The position numbers were made by a program, and so were the translations under genes. The notes under the pieces are model-generated. The model did no database searches. It saw nothing but the letters and a program-made list of their open reading frames with translations, and had not been told where the DNA came from. A stretch of 64,000 bases of DNA from an uncultured Flavobacteriaceae bacterium (GTDB lineage: Bacteria > Bacteroidota > Bacteroidia > Flavobacteriales > Flavobacteriaceae): contig CANKZQ010000003.1 in assembly GCA_947488345.1 (NCBI GenBank), forward strand, positions 248,001 through 312,000, in the 5' to 3' direction. Shown piece by piece: positions 9,722 through 19,281 of this stretch; position 1 is the first letter of the stretch; each line of letters begins with the position of its first letter.

Positions 9722-11290
9722 TTACCAAATAGGTCGTACTGATTTAATTGCAAAATTGTGAACCTGATCGATTTTCTTAGGAGTTATCATCAGGGCATTA
9801 TAATGTTTGGTTGGAAAAATCTGATCTGTAAAAACATAACGTCCTTTATCAACAAAAACCTCTACCGAAGAATGATCAAGAATAATTCTAATTTCAACCG
9901 ACTCCTTTTTAGGAACATATACTTGCTTATGAATTGATGCTCCAAAACTTTTCTCAAAATCTACGATTCCTGATTCCGTTCGATCTAACATCATTTCATT
10001 TTTCTCAGCATCAATCTGAAATGTTAAAACCTCATTTCCATCATTTTTCATTTGAATCTCAAGGTCTTCATCTAGAGGAACCTCAAATGATATATCCATT
10101 TGATTAACCTCAAGATTCTCAAGAATGATTTTTTCATTCTTCGTATTAGGTGTGTTCTCAAGTTTTTCTAATTGTTTGTCAAAAGCCGAAATAGGGTAAT
10201 TCTTCAAATAGTTAAATTCGCCATCTTTATGCAAGGTTAGCTCTCTTGGCAAAGTCATTGCGCTGCGCCATTTCTCTGTAGGTGTATTTCTGGCGTAATT
10301 CCAGTTACTCATCCACCCAATAAAAATTCGTTCCTCATTCGGCGTATTGTTATAGGTTACTCCTGCATAATTGTCGGTACCATGGTCAATCCATTTTTCA
10401 TCATCATGATCGGATGTAAATGTTGTTCCGTCAAAATTACCAACAAAATATTGGGTTCCTGAACCTCCATTCGGTGCTCCTGGGTTAATGCTAATTAACA
10501 ACACCCATTTTTCTTCTTGAGTTCCTTCAACTTTTAGTTTGAATAAATCTGGGCATTCCCAAACACCACCATGTGCACCCTTATCTTTTCCGAAATCACT
10601 CAGGTGATTCCATGATTTTAAATCTGACGAGTTATAGATCTTAGCATGATCCCCAGCAACGAGTACCATAATCCATTGGTTTGTTTCATCATGCCAAAAA
10701 ACCTTGGGATCTCTAAAATCCTTAATCCCTTCATTTCCAATAACAGGATTTCCATCATATTTTGTCCAAGTATCTCCATTGTCTAAACTGTAGGCAATAC
10801 CTTGAGTTTGAAAATCATTCCTTCCAGCTTTCTCACCAGCCATTAAATGGTAGGTGAAAATAGCCACCAAAGGTGGGTTATCCTTGGTTCCAAATCCAGA
10901 ACTATTTTGTACATCTACAACCGCACTTCCCGAAAAAATCAATCCATGTTCATCCGGAAATAATGCAATTGGTTTGTGCTTCCAAGAAATTAAATCTTTA
11001 CTTGTTGCATGCCCCCAGTGCATTGGTCCCCAGACAATGTCTTCGGGATAATATTGATAAAATAAGTGATATATACCATTGTGATAAACCAATCCATTTG
11101 GATCATTCATCCATTTCTCTTGAGGTGTGAAATGAAATTGCGGTCTAAACTGTTCCTTAAAATTCGTAACTAAAACATCTGATTTTTCAGCATCAAAATT
11201 CATTTCTTTTTTCCCATTTTTTATGCATGAATTTAGAAGTACGAATAAGATCAGTAAACCTCCCAATCTCATTATATTTTTATAAATCAT
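9722..11290 (-). CDS. GH32 beta-fructosidase lipoprotein (levanase/invertase type)
   Basis: This 522-residue enzyme hydrolyses beta-fructosidic bonds in fructans or sucrose. All three GH32 catalytic motifs are present: WMNDPNG with nucleophile Asp63, FRDP with the transition-state Asp194, and ECPD with acid/base Glu245. A C-terminal beta-sandwich domain follows (about 370-522). The N-terminus is a lipoprotein signal (LLNSC, Cys22), so it acts in the periplasm or on the surface. The ATG at 11290 is preferred over an in-frame TTG at 11299. It is the first gene of the GH32-porter-fructokinase operon. Exo- versus endo-action and levan versus inulin preference cannot be told from motifs alone. Confidence 0.93.
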   Translation of the reverse strand: MIYKNIMRLGGLLILFVLLNSCIKNGKKEMNFDAEKSDVLVTNFKEQFRPQFHFTPQEKWMNDPNGLVYHNGIYHLFYQYYPEDIVWGPMHWGHATSKDLISWKHKPIALFPDEHGLIFSGSAVVDVQNSSGFGTKDNPPLVAIFTYHLMAGEKAGRNDFQTQGIAYSLDNGDTWTKYDGNPVIGNEGIKDFRDPKVFWHDETNQWIMVLVAGDHAKIYNSSDLKSWNHLSDFGKDKGAHGGVWECPDLFKLKVEGTQEEKWVLLISINPGAPNGGSGTQYFVGNFDGTTFTSDHDDEKWIDHGTDNYAGVTYNNTPNEERIFIGWMSNWNYARNTPTEKWRSAMTLPRELTLHKDGEFNYLKNYPISAFDKQLEKLENTPNTKNEKIILENLEVNQMDISFEVPLDEDLEIQMKNDGNEVLTFQIDAEKNEMMLDRTESGIVDFEKSFGASIHKQVYVPKKESVEIRIILDHSSVEVFVDKGRYVFTDQIFPTKHYNALMITPKKIDQVHNFAIKSVRPIW

Positions 11291-11389
11291 GACATTCAAT
11301 TTAGTAATATATGAAACAAATTAATTAAAAATAAAGCATAATTACGGGATATAAATTACATTTATTTTAACAATTGTATTGTTTTTTTA

Positions 11390-11403
11390 CGAAATCGTTA
11401 TAG
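11390..11403 (-). promoter_or_regulatory. Weak third LacI-type half-symmetric site
   Basis: CGAAATCGTTATAG matches the reverse complement of operator site 2 at 12 of 14 positions, with one half-site intact. It lies in the divergent region about 100 bp upstream of both the GH32 gene and the MFS-trehalase operon, which could link their control to susCD. Confidence 0.35.
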
Positions 11404-11509
11404 TTGACATCTAACTATTTTTCAACTGAATTCGAATACTATTTTTCCATAATTTAGCTCCATATCAATTGTGACATTTCTTTAACTTTAGATTTCAAAA
11501 CTCAAATAA

Positions 11510-12736
11510 ATGAAAAGCATCGGCATTAAATTATCATTGTATATCAACTATTTCGTTTTTGCCATTTTATTAAATAGTGTAGGCGCAGTTATTCTGCAAG
11601 TGCAACGAAATTTTGAAGTCTCTAAATCGGCTGCAAGTGTCCTTGAAGGTTTTAAAGATTTACCTATTGCCATTGTTTCATTTTTGGTCGCGTCTTTTTT
11701 GCCTAAGTTAGGCTATAAAAAGGCAATGCTTATCGCATTATTTCTTGTAACCATTACAACTTTTGTCATGCCTTTCGCTAATGACTTTTGGTTTTTTAAG
11801 TTGCAATTTTTTGTAGTGGGAATTTCTTTCGCCCTCATAAAAGTGAGTGTATTTGCAACGATCGGCTTAATTACAAATTCAGATAAGGAGCATGCTAGTT
11901 TTATGAGCACTTTAGAAGGCACTTTTATGGTGGCGGTTTTACTAGGTAACCTTTTATTTAGCTTTTTCGTTGATGACGCAAATCCAAAATCAACTTTTTG
12001 GTTAAACATCTATTGGATTTTAGGGGCCTTAAGTGCTATTGCTTTTTTTCTACTACTTTCGACTAAATTAGATGAAAGTGAGGCAACAATTGAGGGAAGA
12101 TCCGCTTCTGAAGATTTTTTAGAAATGCTAAAAATGATTATTTTACCACTGGTATTAATCTTTGTGGTAAGTGTATTTCTCTTCGTACTCATCGAACAAA
12201 GCTTTCAAACTTGGACACCTACTTTTTACACAGACATACTCAAAGTGCCTGCAAGTATGGGACTACAAGCGGGAGCCATTCTAGCCGGTGCATTCGCCAT
12301 TGGGCGCTTCGCGGCAGGCTTTGTATTGAAAAAAATTCATTGGATATACGTTGTTTCTTTTTGCATCATTCTTTGTGCCTTGATCGTTGTTGTTGTTCTA
12401 CCGTTGACCAAGAACATCATTGTTAGTGAAAACACGACATGGTTAAACGCTCCATTTGCGGCATATCTTTTACCAGTAATGGGTGTATTTTTAGCGCCTA
12501 TTTATCCGGCCATAAACTCAGTGATTTTAACATCATTACCTAAACATATGCATGGTTCAATGTCTGGATTAATTGTTGTTTTTTCTGCCTTAGGCGGAAC
12601 CACAGGATCTATTATTACCGGAACCGTTTTTGAAAAATTTGATGGTCAAACTGCCTTTTATTTTTCACTCATACCTATGGCCTTATTATTAATTTCACTC
12701 CAACTTTTTAATAGAAAAAATGCGATTAAAGCTTGA
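11510..12736 (+). CDS. MFS transporter (FucP-like), first gene of the trehalase operon
   Basis: This 408-residue protein has about 12 hydrophobic segments and the fold of the major facilitator superfamily. It lacks the sugar porter motifs seen in the other MFS protein of this window and looks closer to the fucose-permease-like or generic MFS_1 group. It is followed with a 17-nt overlap by a trehalase, so import of trehalose or a related disaccharide is a reasonable inference, not demonstrated by residues. No clear TAnnTTTG promoter is present; the closest is TAACTTTA about 20 bp upstream of the ATG. Confidence 0.8.
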   Translation: MKSIGIKLSLYINYFVFAILLNSVGAVILQVQRNFEVSKSAASVLEGFKDLPIAIVSFLVASFLPKLGYKKAMLIALFLVTITTFVMPFANDFWFFKLQFFVVGISFALIKVSVFATIGLITNSDKEHASFMSTLEGTFMVAVLLGNLLFSFFVDDANPKSTFWLNIYWILGALSAIAFFLLLSTKLDESEATIEGRSASEDFLEMLKMIILPLVLIFVVSVFLFVLIEQSFQTWTPTFYTDILKVPASMGLQAGAILAGAFAIGRFAAGFVLKKIHWIYVVSFCIILCALIVVVVLPLTKNIIVSENTTWLNAPFAAYLLPVMGVFLAPIYPAINSVILTSLPKHMHGSMSGLIVVFSALGGTTGSIITGTVFEKFDGQTAFYFSLIPMALLLISLQLFNRKNAIKA

Positions 12737-14597
12737 TATTGAAGAGACCCTAACGACACTCCTGAAACAGGAAGATACAGATAGGGATAAAAGAATCACC
12801 GTTGAAGACAATGGTCCTCAAAAATACCTACTGAAAGATCTTAACGGAACGAAAGAAGAGGTTATGATTGAAGGCACCTACCATCTTTCAAACTTATTAC
12901 AAGAGCTCATTCGCTCTAAGGAAAAAAATGAGGTTTATATAGAGACCAATAATATTTTTGAAAAACCCATTGATCGATTCAAACGTATGATCGAAGATTA
13001 TTATTGGGATGGATTGACAAGAACCATTGATAAAGAGGGCTTACATCAAATTCTAACTGATGAAAAATCCTCTTCAACAACACAGCGAATCTATGTGCCT
13101 TTTGGTGATATCCAAGCCTTTGACTATTATAAAACTCTAGAAGAGTCTATACCACATTTAGAAGTTGTCAAATTACCCAAAGAAATTACGCCTAATTATG
13201 TGTTAAGCATTAATAACAAGCCAGGAATATTAGCCTTAAAATTGCAAGTGATGGAAGGAGAGTTAAAAGGTGCTCCTTTTGTGGTACCTGGAGGTAGATT
13301 TAATGAAATGTATGGATGGGATAGTTATTTCGAGTCTATTGGGTTGTTATTAGGCCCGAAAAAGGAACTGGCAAAATCCATGGCCGATAATTTTCAATAT
13401 GAAATTGAACATTATGGTAAAATTTTGAACGCTAATAGAACTTATTACTTAACTCGAACACAACCCCCTTTTTATAGCTCTTTGATACGTGAAGTTTTTG
13501 AACAAAAGGTAAAAGGAACGAATCTAGACTGGCTACAAAGTCATTTGGCAACAGCAATCAAAGAATATGAAACTGTTTGGATGGTTCAAGATAAACGTCT
13601 CACGAAAAATGGATTAAACCGTTATTTAGCCGAAGGTATTGGGCTGCCTCCAGAAGTTGAAGAAGGTCACTACGATGCTCTTTTAAAACCGTATGCGGTT
13701 GCGGCTGATATGTCAATTGAAGCTTATGAAAAAGCCTACTTTAAACGTGAACTACGAAATACCGAGCTTGACACCTATTTCATTCATGACCGAAGTGTTC
13801 GAGAAAACGGACATGATACCTCATACAGATTGGAGAACAGATGTGCTCATTTGAATAGTGTTGAGCTCAATGCGTTCTTATATAAGTATGAAAAAGATTT
13901 TGAGCACCTCATCAAGACATATTTTGATGATTCTTATACTTCGAATACCGGAAAAACATATCATACTGCCTACTGGAACAAGAAGGCCGCTCAACGAAAA
14001 AAGCTCATGCATCAATTTCTGTGGAATGAAACTGATCAGATTTTTTATGACTATGATATTGTTGAAAAGAAGCAGATTCCGTTTGTAGCGGCCACTTCAT
14101 TAATTCCGTTATGGGCTTCTTTGGCAGATCAAGAAACGGCAAAAAAACTGGTAATCACCAACCTACCAAAATTAACATGTTTAGGAGGGATTGCAGGTTG
14201 TACAGAAGCTTCTCGAGGCGAAATCTCTAAGGATAGACCTGCACGTCAATGGGACTTCCCAAATGGATGGGCGCCTCATCAAATGATGATCTGGAAAGGT
14301 CTATTAAATTATAATTTCACAAAAGAAGCACATGAATTGATCTATCGTTGGCTCTGGATGATCACAAAAAACGCGGTAGATTATAATGGTACCATCCCTG
14401 AAAAATACGATGTCGTTACAGCAACACACAAGGTTTTTGCCGAATATGGAAATGTGGGTACCGACTTTGAATATATTACTAGAGAAGGTTTTGGTTGGAT
14501 GAATGCTTCTTATTTGTACGGATTAAGTATCTTGCCAGATGCGTTTAAGGATTCTTTAAACGCATTGATACATCCCGACGAATTATTTAACGAATAA
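12720..14597 (+). CDS. treF: Cytoplasmic alpha,alpha-trehalase (GH37)
   Basis: This 625-residue enzyme cleaves trehalose into two glucose molecules. Both trehalase signatures are present: PGGRFNEMYGWDSYF at about residues 189-203 and QWDFPNGWAP at about 510-519. The body is an (alpha/alpha)6 barrel, and the C-terminal GEGFGW-type segment appears as REGFGWMN. No signal peptide is visible, so it should act in the cytoplasm (TreF-like), on trehalose that has been imported or made internally. The roughly 100 extra N-terminal residues are charged and not recognised. It overlaps the preceding MFS gene by 17 nt and is followed after 2 nt by an NhaC-type antiporter. Confidence 0.93.
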   Translation: MRLKLDIEETLTTLLKQEDTDRDKRITVEDNGPQKYLLKDLNGTKEEVMIEGTYHLSNLLQELIRSKEKNEVYIETNNIFEKPIDRFKRMIEDYYWDGLTRTIDKEGLHQILTDEKSSSTTQRIYVPFGDIQAFDYYKTLEESIPHLEVVKLPKEITPNYVLSINNKPGILALKLQVMEGELKGAPFVVPGGRFNEMYGWDSYFESIGLLLGPKKELAKSMADNFQYEIEHYGKILNANRTYYLTRTQPPFYSSLIREVFEQKVKGTNLDWLQSHLATAIKEYETVWMVQDKRLTKNGLNRYLAEGIGLPPEVEEGHYDALLKPYAVAADMSIEAYEKAYFKRELRNTELDTYFIHDRSVRENGHDTSYRLENRCAHLNSVELNAFLYKYEKDFEHLIKTYFDDSYTSNTGKTYHTAYWNKKAAQRKKLMHQFLWNETDQIFYDYDIVEKKQIPFVAATSLIPLWASLADQETAKKLVITNLPKLTCLGGIAGCTEASRGEISKDRPARQWDFPNGWAPHQMMIWKGLLNYNFTKEAHELIYRWLWMITKNAVDYNGTIPEKYDVVTATHKVFAEYGNVGTDFEYITREGFGWMNASYLYGLSILPDAFKDSLNALIHPDELFNE

Positions 14598-14599
14598 CT

Positions 14600-16081
14600 A
14601 TGCCTGACTACGGATTCCTTTCTATTTTACCTCCAGTATTAGCCATTATATTGGCATTAAGAACCAAACAAGTATATATTTCGTTGGTTTTCGGGATTTG
14701 GTTTTCCTGGCTTATCATCAACGACTGGAATTTTTTCACCGGCACTTTGGCTACACTTGAGGCCATGGTGAATGTATTTAAAGATGCGGGAAACACCAGA
14801 ACTATTATTTTCAGTGCACTAGTAGGTGCTCTACTATTACTCATTCAATATTCTCGTGGTGTAGAGGGTTTTATTTTAAGATTGAATAAAATTATTCAGT
14901 ATTTCGAAAAAAAGGAAACAGGATACAGCCGCGTTATTATACAGTTTTTAGCCTTACTAACCGGTATCTCATTATTCGTCGAAACGACTATTAGTTCCTT
15001 GACCGTAGGCACCATTTTCAGACCTGTATTTGATAAACTAAAAATACCGAGGGAAAAGCTAGCCTATATTGCAGATTCTAGCTCCTCGCCTACTTCCATT
15101 TTAATTCCGTTTAACGCTTGGGGCGCTTTTATTATAGGGATTTTGGCAAGTCATGGAATAGAAAATTCTTTTGGATTATTAATTTCTTCAATAGCATATA
15201 ACTTCTACCCCATTTTGGCACTTCTTATCTTAGCATTTACCATTTTTTCTAAGAAAGATATCGGATTGATGGCGAAAGCCGAAAAACGAACTCGAGAAAC
15301 AGGTCAACTCATGAATGAAGGATCAAAACCGATGTTATCAGATGCCGTGACCTCTTTTGAACCCAAAAAAGGTATTTCCGCGAAAGCGATCAATATGATT
15401 CTACCTTTGGCAACCATGGTGTTTTCTATGCCCATGTATCTCGCTTACACCGGATGGGATCAAGTAGAAACATATAATTCTTTTTCAAATCACTTGTTCT
15501 TAGCAATTGAAAATGGATCTGGATCTTCGGCTGTGTTATATGCCGTGGTAACTGCCTTGATCGTCTCTTTTATTTTGTATAAAATACAAGGCATTATTCG
15601 TACCAAAGAAATGGTAGATATCACCCTAAAAGGTATCAGTGAATTGATGCCGTTAGCCCTACTTATGTTACTTGCGTTTGCGATTGGTGACGCTTGTAAA
15701 GCCTTAGGCACGGGAGAATTTGTGGCTACATGGTCTAAAGATTGGCTCTCCCCGCAGTTTTTGCCCGCTGTTGTCTTTCTCATTAGTTCGTTTATGGCGT
15801 TTTCAACAGGAACTTCCTGGGGAACCTTTGCCATTATGTTAGCCATTTCTATTCCTATGGCAACTATTCATGAAGCGAATTTGCCGTTAGTTGTTGCAGC
15901 CACTTTGGGTGGTGGTATTTTTGGTGACCACTGCTCTCCAATTTCCGATACCTCAATTATTTCATCTATGGCATCAGCAAGTGATCATATTGATCATGTA
16001 AAAACTCAATTTCCTTATGCTATCATTGGTGGTGTGCTCACCGTGATATTTTATTTATTCTTAGGCTTTGCCTTAAATTAA
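14600..16081 (+). CDS. NhaC-family Na+/H+ antiporter
   Basis: This 493-residue inner-membrane protein has about 11-12 hydrophobic segments and the conserved pattern of the NhaC ion transporter family, including the SSSPTSILIPFNAWGAFI region and the GGGIFGDHCSPISDTSI segment near residues 434-450. It would exchange cytoplasmic Na+ for external protons, although some NhaC homologues exchange carboxylates instead. It starts 2 nt after the trehalase stop codon, so it is very probably translated from the same mRNA. A sodium-handling partner fits a marine lifestyle and a trehalose-related operon, but that link is inference. Confidence 0.88.
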   Translation: MPDYGFLSILPPVLAIILALRTKQVYISLVFGIWFSWLIINDWNFFTGTLATLEAMVNVFKDAGNTRTIIFSALVGALLLLIQYSRGVEGFILRLNKIIQYFEKKETGYSRVIIQFLALLTGISLFVETTISSLTVGTIFRPVFDKLKIPREKLAYIADSSSSPTSILIPFNAWGAFIIGILASHGIENSFGLLISSIAYNFYPILALLILAFTIFSKKDIGLMAKAEKRTRETGQLMNEGSKPMLSDAVTSFEPKKGISAKAINMILPLATMVFSMPMYLAYTGWDQVETYNSFSNHLFLAIENGSGSSAVLYAVVTALIVSFILYKIQGIIRTKEMVDITLKGISELMPLALLMLLAFAIGDACKALGTGEFVATWSKDWLSPQFLPAVVFLISSFMAFSTGTSWGTFAIMLAISIPMATIHEANLPLVVAATLGGGIFGDHCSPISDTSIISSMASASDHIDHVKTQFPYAIIGGVLTVIFYLFLGFALN

Positions 16082-16084
16082 ACC

Positions 16085-16092
16085 TATTTTTG
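16085..16092 (+). promoter_or_regulatory. Candidate -7 promoter element upstream of era
   Basis: TATTTTTG fits the Bacteroidota TAnnTTTG consensus, 17 nt before the preferred era ATG. A TTTG triplet-plus lies 14 bases further upstream, shorter than usual spacing, so only the -7 match is convincing. Confidence 0.4.
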
Positions 16093-16109
16093 TGCTTTAA
16101 ATGTATTTT

Positions 16110-16991
16110 ATGAAGCACAAAGCTGGTTATGTAAACATTATTGGAAACCCTAATGTTGGAAAATCAACACTAATGAACGCCTTCGTTGGGGAGCGACTTT
16201 CGATCATTACCTCAAAGGCACAAACCACTCGACACCGTATTCTAGGTATTGTAAATGGTGATGATTTTCAAATCTTATTTTCTGATACCCCGGGTATTAT
16301 TAAGCCTGCTTATGAGTTGCAAGAATCTATGATGGATTTTGTAAAATCAGCTTTCGAAGATGCTGACATATTAATTTATATGGTCGAACCGGGCGAAACC
16401 GCTTTGAAAGATGAGGCCTTTTTTCATAAAATAACGAATACCAAAGTTCCCGTATTATTACTGATCAATAAAATTGATAAATCATCACAAGAAGTTGTAG
16501 ACGACAAAATGAGTTATTGGCAAGAAAAAGTACCAAATGCCTTAGTCTATCCTATTTCGGCTCTTGAAAATTTTAATGTCCAAACCATCTTTGAAAAAAT
16601 TGTCGAATTACTTCCTGAATCGCCTGCATTTTACCCAAAGGATCAATTGACCGACAAACCAGAACGCTTTTTCGTTAATGAAGCCATCCGTGAAAAGATA
16701 TTAATGCACTACAAAAAGGAGATTCCATATTCGGTAGAAATTGATACCGAAGAATTTTTTGAGGAAACTAAAATTATCAAAATTCGTTCGGTAATCATGG
16801 TAGAACGCGACTCTCAAAAAGGTATTATTATTGGTCACAAGGGAAGTGCACTAAAACGCGTAGGAACAGAAGCCAGAAAAGACTTAGAAAAATTCTTTCA
16901 AAAGAAGATACACCTAGAATTATATGTTAAAGTCAACAAAGATTGGCGAAACAATAAAAATCAACTACGACGTTTTGGCTATCAAGAGTGA
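16110..16991 (+). CDS. era: GTPase Era, 16S rRNA-binding ribosome assembly factor
   Basis: Era binds the 3' end of 16S rRNA during maturation of the small ribosomal subunit. The GTPase domain shows G1 GNPNVGKST (residues 12-20), G3 DTPG, and G4 NKID. The C-terminal KH RNA-binding domain carries GHKGSALKRVG. The protein is 293 residues from the ATG at 16110 (MKHKAGYVNIIG), the start that aligns with other Era proteins; an ATG three codons upstream (16101) is possible. It follows the NhaC gene by 28 nt with a possible promoter of its own. Its last codons overlap by 10 nt with the convergent DUF1223 gene. Confidence 0.97.
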   Translation: MKHKAGYVNIIGNPNVGKSTLMNAFVGERLSIITSKAQTTRHRILGIVNGDDFQILFSDTPGIIKPAYELQESMMDFVKSAFEDADILIYMVEPGETALKDEAFFHKITNTKVPVLLLINKIDKSSQEVVDDKMSYWQEKVPNALVYPISALENFNVQTIFEKIVELLPESPAFYPKDQLTDKPERFFVNEAIREKILMHYKKEIPYSVEIDTEEFFEETKIIKIRSVIMVERDSQKGIIIGHKGSALKRVGTEARKDLEKFFQKKIHLELYVKVNKDWRNNKNQLRRFGYQE

Positions 16992-17728
16992 TTTACTCTT
17001 TTAGCGCTAATAATAGGGCCATTATTTTTTTCTTGTAAGAACAACAGCACTGTATAGTTTTCGTGATCATAATCTTTAGGCTTTTTTAAAACAATCTTCC
17101 CTTTCTTAAGAGCGTTTGTGGTTGTAAGATCAAGAACAATATTGTGATACACAATCTGTTTATTTGAGTTTTCACCTCTTTTAATACTTACTTTTTCTTT
17201 GTTTTTTATCAGTGCAGCATGTATCGAATACTTATCATAAAGCACTTCGGAAATTGCATATGTTATTGGCAATTGAGTTTCTGATTCGGTTATTTTTCCC
17301 TCAAGGGTCGCAACTGCTTTTGCCTTGAGACCCCGATTGATCAAACTAAAGGCTTTTGATGCATTTCCACCATTAAATTCGGCAGATCCATTTACAATCA
17401 TTTGTGGTGTATACACCGATGCATTCTTAAATCTTTGTCCGTAAGCATACTGACGCTGTGAATATTCATGTTTACTAAAGGTATCTTTCCAACCGAGTCG
17501 ATCCCAGTAATCTACATGAAATCCTAAGGCAAATACATTTTTACCTTTATATGTTTCCGAAATTTGTTCCAACACCTTATCTGCCCTAGGACAACTACTA
17601 CAACCCTGAGAAGTATATAATTCTACCACCACAAACGGCTCCGTATTAGGTTCTTCATCTACACTAAATGCATATATAAAAACAGTGAACACTAGCCAGG
17701 CCGTTAAAAGGATTCGATTTTGTTTCAT
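16982..17728 (-). CDS. DUF1223 secreted thioredoxin-like protein
   Basis: This 248-residue protein has an N-terminal signal or anchor segment (residues 3-22) and then a thioredoxin-like domain of the DUF1223 family. It contains VVELYTSQGCSSCPRADKVL, where Cys-Ser-Ser-Cys-Pro forms a CxxC redox motif at about residues 39-42. It should sit in the periplasm or be membrane-tethered. Function is not established for the family; a disulphide or thiol redox role is suggested by the CxxC. Transcribed alone on the minus strand, its 3' end overlaps that of era by 10 nt with no terminator between them. Confidence 0.85.
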   Translation of the reverse strand: MKQNRILLTAWLVFTVFIYAFSVDEEPNTEPFVVVELYTSQGCSSCPRADKVLEQISETYKGKNVFALGFHVDYWDRLGWKDTFSKHEYSQRQYAYGQRFKNASVYTPQMIVNGSAEFNGGNASKAFSLINRGLKAKAVATLEGKITESETQLPITYAISEVLYDKYSIHAALIKNKEKVSIKRGENSNKQIVYHNIVLDLTTTNALKKGKIVLKKPKDYDHENYTVLLFLQEKNNGPIISAKRVNHS

Positions 17729-17810
17729 TTGAGAGATTTAAAATTAAAATTCTTTTAATAAGACGAATAATTCTCCTTATTTTTACAAGGCAACCAATTT
17801 TTATTTTAAA

Positions 17811-18254
17811 ATGAAATCTCTTTTTAACAGTGACGCTTTCGCGGAAATAGAAAATCGATTAGAAAATTTAGTTGCAGATACGCCAAGAGCATGGGGCAAA
17901 ATGGACGCCGCCCAAATGCTTCATCATTGTCAAGGGCCTCTTAATATTATGCTTGGTATCAATCATTATGGAATGAAACCAAACTGGCTCGCAAAAGTAT
18001 TTTTTAAAAAGTCTTTATATAATGACAAGCCTTGGTCAAAAAACCTGCCAACAGCTAAAGCTTTGAGAGTAAAAGAAGACAAAAATTTTGATGCTGAGAA
18101 AACTGTTTTAAAAGAATTAATGAGTCAACTCAATGCACAACGAGAAAAAGCCACATGGGACCCTCATCCTGGTTTTGGATATTTCACAAATGAACAATGG
18201 GGCCAAATGCAATACAAACATCTAGATCATCATTTAAGACAATTTGGATTATAA
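17811..18254 (+). CDS. DUF1569 (DinB-like fold) protein
   Basis: This 147-residue cytoplasmic protein matches the DUF1569 family, which adopts a DinB/YfiT-like four-helix bundle. Conserved features are the WGKMDAAQMLHHC segment near residues 35-47 and the C-terminal QMQYKHLDHHLRQFGL, whose histidines could bind a metal as in other DinB-like proteins. The family has no defined reaction. It is followed 10 nt later by an NADP-dependent oxidoreductase gene and is probably co-transcribed with it. Confidence 0.85.
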   Translation: MKSLFNSDAFAEIENRLENLVADTPRAWGKMDAAQMLHHCQGPLNIMLGINHYGMKPNWLAKVFFKKSLYNDKPWSKNLPTAKALRVKEDKNFDAEKTVLKELMSQLNAQREKATWDPHPGFGYFTNEQWGQMQYKHLDHHLRQFGL

Positions 18255-18264
18255 AAAACATACA

Positions 18265-19272
18265 ATGACAGTAAACAAACAATTATTATTACAAAAACGA
18301 CCTATTGGATTACCAGAAAAAGATACATGGAAGCTTGTAGAAACTGCAACACCAACACCAAAGGATGGAGAAATCTTAGTGCAATGTGAATACATCTCAT
18401 TAGATCCTGCTATGAGAGGTTGGTTAAATGATGCCAAATCGTATATAGCTCCAGTACAAATAAATGAAGTTATGAGAGCAGGTGGTGTTGGAAAAGTCAT
18501 CACCTCTAACAACCCACATTTTAATATTGGTGACCACGTTTATGGAAATCCAGGTGTACAGCAGTATACTGTCACCGATGGTAAGGGCTGGCATAAAGTA
18601 GACCCAACCTTGGCCCCTTTACCGACCTATACAGGTGCTTTAGGAATGCCCGGTATGACTGCTTATTTTGGCATTTTAGAAGTTGGTGAATTAAAAGAAG
18701 GTGATACTGTATTGGTGTCTGGAGCCGCGGGTGCCGTAGGAAGTATCGTTGGTCAAATTGCAAAAATTAAAAACTGTACCGTTATCGGAATTGCTGGCGG
18801 TGCCGATAAGTGTAAATATTTAGTTGATACACTCGGTTTTGACGGTGCTATCGACTATAAAAATGATAATATTGCCAGTAAACTCAAAGAATATTTTCCG
18901 AAAGGAATTGATGTTTATTTTGACAATGTAGGTGGTGAAATTTTAGATTTAGCCTTAACTAGATTGGCCATGCGCGCCAGAATTGTTATCTGCGGTGCTA
19001 TTTCGCAATACAATAATAAAACCGCAATTAAAGGCCCTTCAAATTATTTAGCACTCCTCGTAAATCGTGCTTCTATGAAAGGGATGGTTGTGTTTGATCA
19101 CGCTAAAGATTATCAAAAAGCCGCGATGCAAATGGGGCAATGGATGGCTCAGGGTAAACTAAAATCTAAAGAAGATGTGTATGAAGGCATTGAGAACTTT
19201 TACGAAACATTTCTACGTCTTTTTTCAGGAGAAAAATTAGGGAAATTAGTATTAAAAGTTAGCGAAGATTAA
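18265..19272 (+). CDS. NADP-dependent MDR oxidoreductase (CurA / leukotriene B4 dehydrogenase-like)
   Basis: This 335-residue enzyme is a zinc-independent medium-chain dehydrogenase/reductase that reduces alpha,beta-unsaturated carbonyls using NADPH. It shows the GroES-like N-terminal half (LDPAMRGWLND), the Rossmann motif GAAGAVGSIVGQ at about residues 152-163, and the VYFDNVGGEILD segment characteristic of the LTB4DH/CurA group. The ATG at 18265 (MTVNKQ) is preferred; an in-frame TTG at 18244 would overlap the DUF1569 gene and adds seven unconserved residues. Physiological substrate is unknown; detoxification of reactive aldehydes or quinones is plausible. Confidence 0.9.
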   Translation: MTVNKQLLLQKRPIGLPEKDTWKLVETATPTPKDGEILVQCEYISLDPAMRGWLNDAKSYIAPVQINEVMRAGGVGKVITSNNPHFNIGDHVYGNPGVQQYTVTDGKGWHKVDPTLAPLPTYTGALGMPGMTAYFGILEVGELKEGDTVLVSGAAGAVGSIVGQIAKIKNCTVIGIAGGADKCKYLVDTLGFDGAIDYKNDNIASKLKEYFPKGIDVYFDNVGGEILDLALTRLAMRARIVICGAISQYNNKTAIKGPSNYLALLVNRASMKGMVVFDHAKDYQKAAMQMGQWMAQGKLKSKEDVYEGIENFYETFLRLFSGEKLGKLVLKVSED

Positions 19273-19281
19273 GTCATACTC

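Noticed and set aside
15490-15846. 118-codon minus-strand frame inside the NhaC gene
   Set aside because: Shadow of a hydrophobic membrane-protein gene; its content has no recognisable protein features.
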